Shown piece after piece: positions 1-9,110 of a stretch of 64,000 nucleotides of DNA (the stretch's first letter is position 1; every line of letters starts with the position of its first letter). The position numbers were made by a program, and so were the translations under genes. The notes under the pieces are model-generated. The model saw only the letters and a program-made list of their open reading frames with translations, made no database searches and had not been told where the DNA came from. Source of the stretch: Kitasatospora papulosa (lineage in GTDB: Bacteria; Actinomycetota; Actinomycetes; Streptomycetales; Streptomycetaceae); the NCBI RefSeq assembly GCF_000717245.1, contig NZ_JNYQ01000011.1:196588-260587 (forward strand), written 5' to 3'.

Positions 1-255
1 ATCGTGCGGACCCAGGCCGCCAACATGGGCTACGAGTGCGGGCCCGGCACCGGTCCCCTGCTCAAGGAGTACTTCGACGCGATGCCGCGGGACCGTTCCT
101 TCGGAAACGCCCGGCTCGCCCGCCAGGTGGTCGAGTCCATGGTCACCCGTCAGGCGGGCCGGCTCAGTTCGCTGGCCGCGCCCACCCTGGACGACCTGCG
201 TGTTCTCCTCCCCGCCGACGTCACGGCCGTCGCACCGAAGGTGGCACCCCGATGA
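1..255 (+). CDS. eccA: C-terminal end of EccA-like AAA+ ATPase (5' end outside window)
   Basis: Only the last 84 codons are present, and the frame is open from base 1. The visible tail has the C-terminal signature of CbbX/EccA-type AAA+ proteins: an 'SFGNARLAR' stretch followed by a helix ending in 'RQAGRL'. In ESX systems EccA is a cytosolic ATPase thought to act on substrates or chaperones. The stop codon overlaps the start of the mycosin gene (ATGA), so the two are translationally coupled, which supports a secretion role. Walker motifs lie upstream of the window and cannot be checked, so the family call is moderate. Confidence 0.6.
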   Translation: MVRTQAANMGYECGPGTGPLLKEYFDAMPRDRSFGNARLARQVVESMVTRQAGRLSSLAAPTLDDLRVLLPADVTAVAPKVAPR

Positions 256-1499
256 GGCCGCCGGGGAACGGGGCGGCCCGCCTGCTGTCCGGTGCCGGCC
301 TCGCCGCCGCCCTGCTGCTGCCCACCGCCCTTCCTGCGCAGGCGGCACCCCCTTCGCGCGTCCCCGCGGCCGACGGGAAGAAGGGCCAGGAACTGCCCGG
401 CATGCCCTCCGCCCTCGACCCCGAGGCCGAGGAGGTGGTCTGCACCCCGGCCTCCCGGGAGACGGCGAAGAAGCAGGACTGGTCGCGCCAGCGCCTCGAC
501 CTGGACCGGCTGCACCAGCACAGCACGGGCGCCGGGGTGACCGTCGCGCTGATCGGCACCGGAGTCGCCCCCGGCGCGGCCGGTCTCAAGGGCCGGGTCA
601 CCGCCGACGGTGACGCCGCCGACGACTGCGTCGGAAGCGGCACGTTCCTGGCCGGCCTGATCGCCGGGACCGGCGGGGACAGCCCCCGGCTGGCCGGGGT
701 GGCACCGGAAGCGAAGATCCTGGCCCTGCGCGGCACCGACCGGCGTGGCGCGGCGAGCGCGGACCTGGTGGTGGACGCGCTGCGTGCGGCGACCGAGGCC
801 CGTGCCGAGGTGATCGCGGTGGCGGTGGCCCTGCCCCGGCAGGACGCGGCGCTGAGCAGCGCGGTCGCGGAGGCCCGCCGCGCGGGCGCCGTCGTGGTCG
901 CGGCTGCCACCCCCGACCCGCCGTCCCGGGGCGGGTCCGACGAGATCCCGCCCCGCACGTACTGGCCGGCCGGTGAGCCCGGCGTCCTCTCGGTCGCCGA
1001 CATGCTCCCCGGCGGCGTCCGTCCGGACGGCTCCCTGCCCACCGACGGCGTCGATCTGGCCGCCCCGGGCGCCGGTGTCGTCTCCGGCGGCCCGCGGGGC
1101 AAGGGCCACTACCTCGGCGGCGGCGTCCCGGTGGCCACCGCCTACGCCGCGGGAGCCGTCGCGGCCGTCCGCGCCGCCCACCCCGACGACTCACCCGAGG
1201 ACGTCGTCCGCCGTCTGACGGCCACCGCCTACCCCGCCGACATCCCCCAGCTGGACGCCTACGCCGCCGTCACCTCCGTCCTCGGTGAGCCGGCCGCGGC
1301 CGCCAGGGACAAGCACGGAGCGGAACCCGTGACCGTCCGCGACACCGCCGCGACGGACCGCGCCACCGGCCGGGCCACGCTCTTCGTCCTGCTCGGCTCA
1401 GCGGCCGTCCTCGCCGTCCTCTGGGCCGGTTTCGCCCTGTCCCGGGCCCGCGCCCGGGGATGGCGCCCGGCGGGAGCGGCCGGAACGACGTCCGACTGA
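252..1499 (+). CDS. mycP: Mycosin-like subtilase (MycP) with all catalytic residues replaced
   Basis: A 415-residue protein with the layout of a T7SS mycosin: signal peptide (about 1-30, ending 'LPAQA'), subtilisin-like domain, and C-terminal membrane anchor (about 375-396) with a basic tail. Start at 252 overlaps the upstream stop and is followed at once by the signal peptide. The three subtilase motifs are recognisable but the active residues are gone: Asp motif reads 'ALIGTGV' (Gly102), His motif 'GSGTFLAG' (Ser129), Ser motif 'GGGVPVATAYAAG' (Pro293). The oxyanion Asn motif is also altered ('AAATPD'). It is therefore predicted to be proteolytically dead. Mycobacterial work shows MycP supports the ESX complex independently of proteolysis, so a structural role is likely. 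An active partner mycosin could lie outside the window. Confidence 0.85.
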   Translation: MRPPGNGAARLLSGAGLAAALLLPTALPAQAAPPSRVPAADGKKGQELPGMPSALDPEAEEVVCTPASRETAKKQDWSRQRLDLDRLHQHSTGAGVTVALIGTGVAPGAAGLKGRVTADGDAADDCVGSGTFLAGLIAGTGGDSPRLAGVAPEAKILALRGTDRRGAASADLVVDALRAATEARAEVIAVAVALPRQDAALSSAVAEARRAGAVVVAAATPDPPSRGGSDEIPPRTYWPAGEPGVLSVADMLPGGVRPDGSLPTDGVDLAAPGAGVVSGGPRGKGHYLGGGVPVATAYAAGAVAAVRAAHPDDSPEDVVRRLTATAYPADIPQLDAYAAVTSVLGEPAAAARDKHGAEPVTVRDTAATDRATGRATLFVLLGSAAVLAVLWAGFALSRARARGWRPAGAAGTTSD

Positions 1500-1510
1500 T
1501 CGATCCGTGG

Positions 1511-1562
1511 CATGACGACGACACCCTCCCGAGGCCGGCCTCGGGAGGGTGTCGTCGTCATG
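1511..1562. terminator. Bidirectional terminator, perfect 52-bp palindrome
   Basis: The 26-bp arms are perfectly complementary with no unpaired centre; the arm contains GACGACGACACCCTCCCGAG. It sits 11 bp after the mycosin stop and 16 bp from the stop of eccC on the other strand, exactly where two convergent transcripts need a shared terminator. There is no U-tract, which is usual in Streptomyces. Confidence 0.8.
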
Positions 1563-1578
1563 CGTCCTGTCAGTGCGG

Positions 1579-4500
1579 TCAGTCCTGGCTCCGGCTCTCC
1601 TCGATCAGCGCCGTCTGCATGAGACGCGGCCGGCGGCGGGCGATGTGGAGGGCCCGGCCGGGCGGAAGGTTGAGGGGCTTCGCGTCGCCGAAGAGGCGGC
1701 CCTCCGTGGGCGGGCAGGAGAGCAGGACCGCGGGGTTGTTGGCCTCGTCCAGGCGGCGGATGAGACCGTCGCTGAGGCCGCGGCCGGCGCCCATGGCACT
1801 GCGGGCGACGACCAGGTGCAGACCCATCTCGAAGCCGAGGGTCAGATTCTCGAAGAGCGGCTCGAAGGGACTCTGGAAGGAGTTTCCGGAGACCATGTCG
1901 TAGTCGTCGACCAGGACGAACAGGCGGGGACCGGTCCACCAGTCGCACCTGCGCATCCGGGCGGGCGCGATGTCGGCGCCCGGGACACGGGACTTCATCG
2001 CGCGGGCCGCGCCCTCGATCGTCTCCTTGAGGTTGTCCAGGGAGATCACGTGCCCGATGCGGTACTCCTCGGGAATGGCGTCGACCAGGGTGCGGCGGTA
2101 GTCCACCGCGATGATCTTCGCCTCCTCCGGGGTGTAGCGGGTGGTGATGTTCCTGGTGATGCCGCGCAGCAGGTTGGTCTTGCCACTCTCGGTGTCGCCG
2201 ACCACGATGAGGTGCGGTGTACGGCTGAAGTCGTGCCAGACCGGTTCCAGCGCGTCCTGGTCGATGCCGAGCGGGATGCGCATGCCGCCGCCCTCGGTGG
2301 CCTCGGGCGCCGGGAGGTCGGATGCCGGGAGCCTGTGCGGCAGCATCCGGACCTGAGGGGCGGGTGCGCCCGTCCAGTGCCGGGAGATCTCCGAGACCAG
2401 GTGCGTGACCCCGTCGCCGAGGTCGTCCAGGGAACCGCTGCCGTCCAGCCGGGGCAGGCCGGCGAGGAAGTGCATCTTGCTGTCCGCGGTGATGCCGCGT
2501 CCACCGCTGCGCGGCACCGAGCGGGCCTTGCGGGTGTCGATCTCGGAGTCCATCGGGTCACCCATCCGCAGTTCGAGGCGGGTGGCCGCCTGATCACGGA
2601 CCTGGGCGGACAGCTCCACCCAGCGCGTGGTGGTGATGATCAGGTGGATGCCGTAGTTGAGCCCCCGGGCGGCGAGTTCGTTGAACTTCGTGATCAGGTC
2701 GTCGTAGTCCTGACGGACCGTGGACCAGCCGTCGACCACCATGAACACGTCGCCGAACGGCTCGTCGGGGAACTCCCCGGCGGCCCGGCGGCGGCGGTAG
2801 GACTGCATGGAGTCCAGCGTGTGGTCCACGAAGAACTGCTCGCGGCGGGCGAGCAGCGTCATGACCTCGGCGACGGTACGGTGCACCCGCTCCGGGTTGA
2901 GCCGTGCCGCGACCCCGCCGACGTGCGGAAGGGCGGCGAGCTGCGACAGACCGCCGCCGCCGAAGTCGAGGCAGTAGAACTGGATCTCGGCGGGGGTGTG
3001 GGTGAGGGCGAGGGCGGCGATGAGCGTGCGGGCGAGCGTGGACTTCCCGCTCTGCGAACCGCCCGCCACGGCGACGTGGCCGCCGGCTCCGGACAGGTCC
3101 ACGACCAGCGGGTCGCGGCGCTGCTCGAAGGGCTTGTCCACGAGGCCGACCGGGACCCGCAGCCGTCCGGTGCCGGACCACCCGGCGGCGGTCAGGCCGC
3201 GCTCCGGGTCGGGGGCGATCCCGCGCAGCAGGACGTCCAGCGGGGAGGGCTCGTCCAGCGGCGGCAGCCACACGCGGTGGGCGGCGGGACCGGAACCGCG
3301 CAGCCGGTCGAGGGCCACGTCGAGCAGGGCCTCCTCCTCGCCCGTCTCCTCGGCCTCCGGCTCCGGCTCGGTGGCCGGGTCCAAGGTGCGCGGCACCACC
3401 CAGCCGCTGGTCCACGGCACCACCTGGCTGGCCACCCGGGCCTGGACGACCGCACCGGTGCGGCGCCCGTACGTCCCGGACGAGTAGGCGGCGCGGAACC
3501 GGGTGAGGGCCTCCACCCCGGACTTCAGGTAGCCGCTGCCCGGCTGGGCGGGCAGCTCGTAGGCGTCCGGGACGCCGAGTACGCCGCGGCTCTCCATGGC
3601 GGAGAAGGTACGCAGACCGATGCGGTACGACAGGTGGCTCTCGAGCTGGTGCATGCGGCCCTCGTCCAGGCGCTGCGAGGCCAGCAGCAGATGCACCCCG
3701 AGGGAGCGGCCGAGCCGGCCGATCATCACGAACAGGTCCATGAACTCCCGGTGCGCGGACAGCAGCTCACTGAACTCGTCGACCACCACGAAGAGACTGG
3801 GCAGCGGGGTGAGGTCCGTCCCCGCGGCACGGGCGCGCTCGTACTCCAGGGCGGAGGTGTAGTTGCCTGCGGCGCGCAGCAGCTCCTGGCGCCGGATCAG
3901 TTCACCGTGCAGGGCGTCCTGCATACGCTCGACCAGCGCGACCTCGTCGGCGAGGTTGGTGATGACGGCGGAGGTGTGCGGGAGTTCCTCCAGACCGAGG
4001 AAGGTGGCTCCACCCTTGAAGTCGACCAGGATGAAGTTGAGGGTCTCGGAGGAGTTCGTCAGGGCGAGCCCCAGGACGAGCGTGCGCAGGAGTTCGCTCT
4101 TGCCGGAGCCGGTGGCTCCGATGAGCATGCCGTGCGGGCCCATGCCGCCCTGCGCGGACTCCTTGATGTCGAGGTCCACCGGGCGGCCGTCCACGCCGAC
4201 CGCGATCGGTACCCGAAGCCGTGCGGAGCCCGTGTGACGGTTGAAGAGGGTCTGCGGGTCGTGCCGGTGCAGGTCGGGGATGCCGAGCAGCGTGGTCAGC
4301 TCCACGTCCGTGTCCATCGGCTGCGCGATGTCGGTGCCCAGGCTCATCCGGCGGGGGGTGATCAGCCGGGCCAGCGACTCCGCGCCGAGGAGGCCGAGCC
4401 GGTCGGGCCGGCCGAGCGGCACCGAGCGCTCCTTGCGGCTGCGGTCGGTGCGCACCAGGCTCACCTGGTCGGTGCCCACGGTCAGCCTCAGGGTGTTGCG

Positions 4501-5631
4501 GCCGGGGCGCCAGCGCAGCGACCCGGATATGTCGAGGGCCAGTGCGTTGCGGTAGCCGTGTCCCTCCCAGCGGTGGCCCTCGGGCACGGAGACGCCGTCC
4601 AGGACGACGATCGTGTAGGGCTCGTCGCGGCCGGGGCGCGCTTCCGGGTCGAAGCCGGGGCGTTCGGCGAACTCGGCACCCAGGAGGTCGTCGAGTTCGG
4701 TGACGTCGGCGGTGATCCGGCGGGCCTGTCCGGCGCCGTCCTCCTCGTACGGGTCCAGCGTGTGCGGGAGCCACTTGGCCCATTCCCAGTCGGGCCGCCG
4801 CTCGTCGCTGACGCAGAAGGCGATCCACAGCTCCTCCGGCGCGTGGAACACCGCCAACTGGCCGAGCATGGCGCGCACCAGGGCACGCACCGCTTCCTCG
4901 CCGGGGCCCTCGCCCGCCTTCCCGGACGGGGTGCCGCCCGGCCCGGAGGCTTCCTGGTCGGGTGTCTCCTCGGGGCGCAGCAGCACCCGGGCCGACGAAC
5001 GCAGGTAGAGGCCGAGGGGCTGCCCGGGGATGGTGGAGTAGGCGCGGACGAAGCGGCGCAGGGCGTGCGCGCAGAGGGGTTCGAGGTCCTCGACCGGCCG
5101 GGTGGAGACCGGGTTCAGGGTGAGTGCGAGCTGCTGCTCGCCGACCGCGAGACGGATCTCGCCGAAGTCCTCGTCGGCCGGGCGCCGCTCCCACAGCCGC
5201 GAGGTGCGGGCCAGTGAGCGAAGCGACGCGGGCTCCGGGTGGCGCCAGGCGAGCGCACGCTGCTGCTCCGTGATGGTGGCGCGGACCCGCTTGCGGATCT
5301 GGGCCAGGTACCGCAGGTAGTCGCGGCGTTCACCCTTCAGACGCTGCTTGCGCTCACTGGAGCGCCGCATCAGCTGACCCAGCAGCATGGCACCGGCGGA
5401 GAGCGCCATGACGCCCATCGCCAGGTACATGAAGACGCCGTTCCCGCCACCGGGGCGCAGGAACATCAGCATCATCGAGACCGACATCAGCGCCATCGGC
5501 AGATAGGTCCAGATCGCCGAGGTGTCGGGCACCGTCTCGGCGAGGACCGGCGGCTCCTGGAGGGTCAATTGCCCTTCGGGCATCTCCGGCCCGCGCCTGC
5601 GGGCCGGGCGACGAAACAGCACGACACTCAA
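1579..5631 (-). CDS. eccC: Type VII secretion FtsK/SpoIIIE-type ATPase EccC (single-chain, three ATPase domains)
   Basis: A 1350-residue motor and substrate-recognition subunit of the ESX inner-membrane complex. Two N-terminal membrane helices (about 38-58 and 66-88) are followed by three P-loop domains. Walker A motifs: 'GATGSGKS' (~505), 'GGSQSGKS' (~855), 'GDTESGKT' (~1145). Walker B motifs: 'LFVVVDEF' in domain 1 with a proper Asp-Glu, but 'VFMVVDGW' in domain 2 and 'LFVLVDDYD' in domain 3. Only domain 1 therefore looks fully catalytic, as in other EccC proteins, where domains 2 and 3 bind substrate signals. It is one uninterrupted chain, unlike split EccCa/EccCb systems. The start is TTG, with GGAGG ten bases upstream. 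It is transcribed divergently from eccD. Confidence 0.95.
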   Translation of the reverse strand: MSVVLFRRPARRRGPEMPEGQLTLQEPPVLAETVPDTSAIWTYLPMALMSVSMMLMFLRPGGGNGVFMYLAMGVMALSAGAMLLGQLMRRSSERKQRLKGERRDYLRYLAQIRKRVRATITEQQRALAWRHPEPASLRSLARTSRLWERRPADEDFGEIRLAVGEQQLALTLNPVSTRPVEDLEPLCAHALRRFVRAYSTIPGQPLGLYLRSSARVLLRPEETPDQEASGPGGTPSGKAGEGPGEEAVRALVRAMLGQLAVFHAPEELWIAFCVSDERRPDWEWAKWLPHTLDPYEEDGAGQARRITADVTELDDLLGAEFAERPGFDPEARPGRDEPYTIVVLDGVSVPEGHRWEGHGYRNALALDISGSLRWRPGRNTLRLTVGTDQVSLVRTDRSRKERSVPLGRPDRLGLLGAESLARLITPRRMSLGTDIAQPMDTDVELTTLLGIPDLHRHDPQTLFNRHTGSARLRVPIAVGVDGRPVDLDIKESAQGGMGPHGMLIGATGSGKSELLRTLVLGLALTNSSETLNFILVDFKGGATFLGLEELPHTSAVITNLADEVALVERMQDALHGELIRRQELLRAAGNYTSALEYERARAAGTDLTPLPSLFVVVDEFSELLSAHREFMDLFVMIGRLGRSLGVHLLLASQRLDEGRMHQLESHLSYRIGLRTFSAMESRGVLGVPDAYELPAQPGSGYLKSGVEALTRFRAAYSSGTYGRRTGAVVQARVASQVVPWTSGWVVPRTLDPATEPEPEAEETGEEEALLDVALDRLRGSGPAAHRVWLPPLDEPSPLDVLLRGIAPDPERGLTAAGWSGTGRLRVPVGLVDKPFEQRRDPLVVDLSGAGGHVAVAGGSQSGKSTLARTLIAALALTHTPAEIQFYCLDFGGGGLSQLAALPHVGGVAARLNPERVHRTVAEVMTLLARREQFFVDHTLDSMQSYRRRRAAGEFPDEPFGDVFMVVDGWSTVRQDYDDLITKFNELAARGLNYGIHLIITTTRWVELSAQVRDQAATRLELRMGDPMDSEIDTRKARSVPRSGGRGITADSKMHFLAGLPRLDGSGSLDDLGDGVTHLVSEISRHWTGAPAPQVRMLPHRLPASDLPAPEATEGGGMRIPLGIDQDALEPVWHDFSRTPHLIVVGDTESGKTNLLRGITRNITTRYTPEEAKIIAVDYRRTLVDAIPEEYRIGHVISLDNLKETIEGAARAMKSRVPGADIAPARMRRCDWWTGPRLFVLVDDYDMVSGNSFQSPFEPLFENLTLGFEMGLHLVVARSAMGAGRGLSDGLIRRLDEANNPAVLLSCPPTEGRLFGDAKPLNLPPGRALHIARRRPRLMQTALIEESRSQD

Positions 5632-6042
5632 GGGAACAGAACCTCCGGTTCACTGAACTCTCCGGCCCGCACCGGAATTCCGGCGCACCCGGCGGTGGAA
5701 AGGGCCGCACCGCACCGATTCTCCGGGCCCCACGCGACGCGCGGTGAACGCCGGATGAATGTTTCGAGCGGATGGCCGGGCGCGGGCAACTTCCGTGATG
5801 GCCAACCACATACCGGATAAATGGAGTCCGGTCCGCAGCGCGACCCTGTGGTCGTAGGCAGTAGTGTGCATTCACGGAACACGACCTGTCCACGCGGGAC
5901 TGGTCGTCGCCGGGGTCAGCGGAGGCACATTCCGCACCCGGCCCCCCGGTTCGCGGCCGCGCGGACCTTCCGTACTGTTCGCACATCCCCCCTAGCGGGG
6001 AAGTCTCCTGTCAAAGCCTTTCGGAAGACGAGAGTTCAGCTG
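5632..6042. promoter_or_regulatory. Divergent eccC/eccD intergenic region (411 bp)
   Basis: This must carry the promoters for eccC (leftward) and eccD-eccB (rightward). Besides the GGAGG ribosome site of eccC near 5642-5646, I see no convincing -35/-10 pair, long dyad or credible small gene. ORFs running through it are codon-bias shadows. Confidence 0.4.
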
Positions 6043-7452
6043 ATGACCGACAGCGCGGTGGCCGAATCGTGCCGCCTGACCGTACGTGCACCGAGCGTCA
6101 GCATCGATCTGGCGGTGCCCGCCGACGTACCGGTCGCCGATCTGCTGCCCACCCTGCTGCGTTACGTCGGCGAGGAGGCCGAGGAGGCCGGACTCGACCA
6201 CGCCGGCTGGGTGCTCCAGCGGCTGGGTGACGCCCCGCTCGACGAGGAGACCACCCTGGCGCGGGCCGGGCTGGCCGACGGCGCCGTGCTCTACCTGCGC
6301 CCGCACACCGAGGCGCTGCCCGAGGCACGGCTCGACGACCTGGTGGACGGCATCGCCGAGACCGTGGGAAGGCGCCTGCGCACGTGGTCCCCCGGCGCGG
6401 CCCGTGGCCTGCTCGTCGGTACGGCCGTGGCGACCGTGGCGACCGCCCTCGTGCTGGTCTTCTGGCCGGGGGTGACGTCCAGTTCCGGTGGTTCCAGAGC
6501 GGCCTGCGCGGCCCTGGTCGGCCTGCTCCTGCTCGCGGGAGCCGGCTCCGCCAGCCGGGCGGTCGGCGACCGCGCCTCCGCCGTCGCCCTCGCCCTGCTG
6601 GTCGCACCCTGCCTCGCGCTCGTCGGCTGGGTGCTGCCCGGCGGAGACCTGACCGGCCCCGACGCGGAGCAGGTCGCGGGCGCCCGGCTCCTGGCCGCGG
6701 GTGCCGCGGGCGCGGGAGGCGCGGTCCTCGCGCTGGCCGCCACCGCCGTCGGCGCCCCCGCCCTGCTGGCCACCGCCATGGTCGCGGTGGCCACGGCGAT
6801 CGCCGGGGCGCTCATGGGATACACGGGCCTGGACGTGCCGGCCGCGGTGGCGCTGGTCGCGAGCTTTATTGTCCTTGCCGCCGGGGCCGTGGCGCCGTTC
6901 GCCTTCAAACTGGCCGGGATGCGGATGCCGGCGCTGCCGTCCACCGCCGGCCAGCTCCAGGAGGGCATCGACCCCTACGTGGGCGACGAGGTCGCCGAGC
7001 GCACCGAACTGGCCGGACGCTGGGTCACCGCCCTCTTCGCCGGCACCGGCACGATCGCCGCGGCCGCCCTGGTGGTCCTCGCCGAGAAGCCGGACCTGCC
7101 CGAGGTGCTGACCGGCCTCGCGCTGAGCCTGCTGCTGCTCCTCCACAGCCGGGGCCTGGTGCACATCGGCCAGCGCCTGACCCTGGCGCTCCCCGGGACC
7201 CTGGGGCTGCTGCTGATGGCCAGGGCCTGGGCGTTCGACAGCGGAGCCGACGGCCGGGTGGTGGTCTTCGGCGTGCTGCTCGCCGCGGCGGCGGGACTCG
7301 TCGTCGCGTCCTGGACGCTGCCCGGCCGCCGGGTCCTGCCCTACTGGGGCCGTGCGGCGGAGCTGGCGCACACCGGCCTCGCCGTCGCGCTGCTGCCGTT
7401 CACCCTGTGGGTGGCGGGACTCTTCGGCTGGCTGCGCGGCCTGTTCGGCTGA
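6043..7452 (+). CDS. eccD: Type VII secretion integral membrane protein EccD
   Basis: A 469-residue pore-complex subunit. Residues ~8-95 form the ubiquitin-like (YukD-type) cytosolic domain ('CRLTVRAPSVSIDLAVPADV...'), followed by about eleven hydrophobic helices from ~125 to the C-terminus, the standard EccD plan. ATG 6043 is chosen because the ubiquitin-like fold starts directly after it; the longer open frame upstream has no matching protein sequence and would run through the divergent promoter region. The gene is followed 47 bp later by eccB, so the two form one transcription unit. Confidence 0.93.
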   Translation: MTDSAVAESCRLTVRAPSVSIDLAVPADVPVADLLPTLLRYVGEEAEEAGLDHAGWVLQRLGDAPLDEETTLARAGLADGAVLYLRPHTEALPEARLDDLVDGIAETVGRRLRTWSPGAARGLLVGTAVATVATALVLVFWPGVTSSSGGSRAACAALVGLLLLAGAGSASRAVGDRASAVALALLVAPCLALVGWVLPGGDLTGPDAEQVAGARLLAAGAAGAGGAVLALAATAVGAPALLATAMVAVATAIAGALMGYTGLDVPAAVALVASFIVLAAGAVAPFAFKLAGMRMPALPSTAGQLQEGIDPYVGDEVAERTELAGRWVTALFAGTGTIAAAALVVLAEKPDLPEVLTGLALSLLLLLHSRGLVHIGQRLTLALPGTLGLLLMARAWAFDSGADGRVVVFGVLLAAAAGLVVASWTLPGRRVLPYWGRAAELAHTGLAVALLPFTLWVAGLFGWLRGLFG

Positions 7453-7499
7453 TGAGGCCAGTCGGACGCCGTCACACGAGAACGAGTTGAGGAGAGGCT

Positions 7500-9110
7500 G
7501 TGCAGTCCAAGCGCGACCAGGTACAGGCCCACGGATTCATGATGGGCAGGCTCAGCTCGGGCCTGCTGACGGCCGACCCGGACGCCCCGGAGAGCCCGCT
7601 CGGACGCACCACCCGGGGCGTGGTCTTCGGCGTGCTGGTGACGGTCCTGATCGGAGCGGGCGCCACCGTGTACGGGCTGCTGCGCCCCGGTGGCAACGAC
7701 GGCTGGCGTGGCGAGAGGAACCTGGTGGTCAACCGGGACACCGGAGCCCGCTACCTGTGGACCGGCACCGACGGCGTGCTGCACCCGGTGCGCAACTACG
7801 CCTCGGCGCGCCTGATCGGCGGCTCGGACCTGCCGACCGTGGACGTCGCCACCGCGTCGCTGCGGGACATCCCCGTGGGGTCACCGGCCGGCATACCCGG
7901 AGCGCCGGACAGCCTGCCCGGACCGGGACAACTCGACGAGGGCGCCTGGCACATGTGCGTCACCGGGCCGGGCGGAGCACTGGCCAGCACCTCGGGTGCC
8001 GCAGGGGGAACCGGGGTGGAGGAGCCGGGAGCCACGACCGTGGTCGCCGGAGCGCCCCTGGACTCCCGCGGTGTCGGTGCCGACCGCGGGGTCCTCGTGC
8101 GCGGCCCGGACCGCACCGAGTACCTGGTGTGGCGCGGCAGCAGGCTGGCGCTGGACCGCGCCTCCGACGCCCGTACCGCTCTCGGGTACGGCTCCGAGCA
8201 GGCCATGCCGGTCTCGGCGGCCTTCCTCGACGCCCTGGCCCCCGGGCCCGCCCTGAAGCCCCCGGAGGTCGAGGGGCGCGGTGCCGAAGGACCCGTGCTC
8301 GGCGGTGAGGCCAGCCGGACGGGCCAGCTGTTCGAGGTCAGCGTGCCCGGCGGAGGCAGCACGTACCACCTGCTCCGGAAGGACGGCCTGGTGCCGCTGA
8401 CGCGGCTCGGCGCCGCGCTCGTGCTGGGCGACCCGGCCACCCAGAAGGACGCCTACGAGGGGAAGTCGCCCGAGGTGCGCGCGCTCGGCGCCGACGCGCT
8501 GCGCGAGCACAGGGCGCAGGACTCCGGCACCGCCGGATCCGCGGAGCTGCCCGAGACGCCGCCGACCCCGCAGTCGGCGCCCCGCGGCACCGCGCTCTGC
8601 GCGCAGGTGGACGGCGACAACGGCGGCGCGCGGATCAAGTCGGTGCTGGTACCGCTCGCCGAGCTCGCCCCGGTCGCCGTGTCGGAGGGAACCGCGCAGC
8701 CGCTGGACGCGGCCTGTGTGAGGACCGACGTCACGGTGGTGCGCCCCGGTCACGGAGCGCTCGTCCGCGCCCTTAACGCGAGTGGCGCCGCGCACGCCGG
8801 CACCACCTACCTGGTGGCGGAGAACGGTGTGAAGTACCGGGTTTCGGCCAAGGACTCCCTGGCGGCGCTCGGCTACGCGGAGAAGGACATCAGCTCCGTC
8901 CCCGCACCCCTGCTGGCAGCCCTCCCGACCGGTGCCGACCTGGACCCGGCAGCCGCGTCCGGTGCCGCACAGCCCAAGGTCACGGCTCCGCGGTGCGGTG
9001 CCGACGACCCGGATGAGCAAGGCGGCGGGAAGGCCGGGAAGGGCGAAGCGGAGCGTGTGGACCAGGCTGCCGCGGAGGGCGGGACCAGGGCGGCCGGCTC
9101 CACGTCCTGA
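7500..9110 (+). CDS. eccB: Type VII secretion protein EccB
   Basis: A 536-residue protein starting at GTG behind a GGAGAGG ribosome site. It opens with the family hallmark 'MQSKRDQVQAHGFMMGRLSSGLL' region (residues 1-23, only partly quoted), has one membrane helix at about 38-60, and then a large extracytoplasmic domain with repeated 'YLVAENGVKYRVS'-like segments typical of EccB (R1-R4 repeats). The C-terminus is charged and low in complexity (~500-536). EccB is an essential scaffold of the ESX membrane complex and, in mycobacteria, spans into the periplasm. Confidence 0.93.
   Translation: MQSKRDQVQAHGFMMGRLSSGLLTADPDAPESPLGRTTRGVVFGVLVTVLIGAGATVYGLLRPGGNDGWRGERNLVVNRDTGARYLWTGTDGVLHPVRNYASARLIGGSDLPTVDVATASLRDIPVGSPAGIPGAPDSLPGPGQLDEGAWHMCVTGPGGALASTSGAAGGTGVEEPGATTVVAGAPLDSRGVGADRGVLVRGPDRTEYLVWRGSRLALDRASDARTALGYGSEQAMPVSAAFLDALAPGPALKPPEVEGRGAEGPVLGGEASRTGQLFEVSVPGGGSTYHLLRKDGLVPLTRLGAALVLGDPATQKDAYEGKSPEVRALGADALREHRAQDSGTAGSAELPETPPTPQSAPRGTALCAQVDGDNGGARIKSVLVPLAELAPVAVSEGTAQPLDAACVRTDVTVVRPGHGALVRALNASGAAHAGTTYLVAENGVKYRVSAKDSLAALGYAEKDISSVPAPLLAALPTGADLDPAAASGAAQPKVTAPRCGADDPDEQGGGKAGKGEAERVDQAAAEGGTRAAGSTS

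Noticed and set aside
1549..5217. Plus-strand ORF of 1222 codons over eccC
   Set aside because: Antisense shadow; eccC on the minus strand has three P-loop domains and membrane helices.
1579..5631. Split EccCa/EccCb organisation
   Set aside because: All three ATPase domains are in one uninterrupted reading frame.
5354..5986. Minus-strand ORF across the eccC/eccD gap
   Set aside because: Runs through the eccC start in another frame, with no conserved features and no ribosome site.
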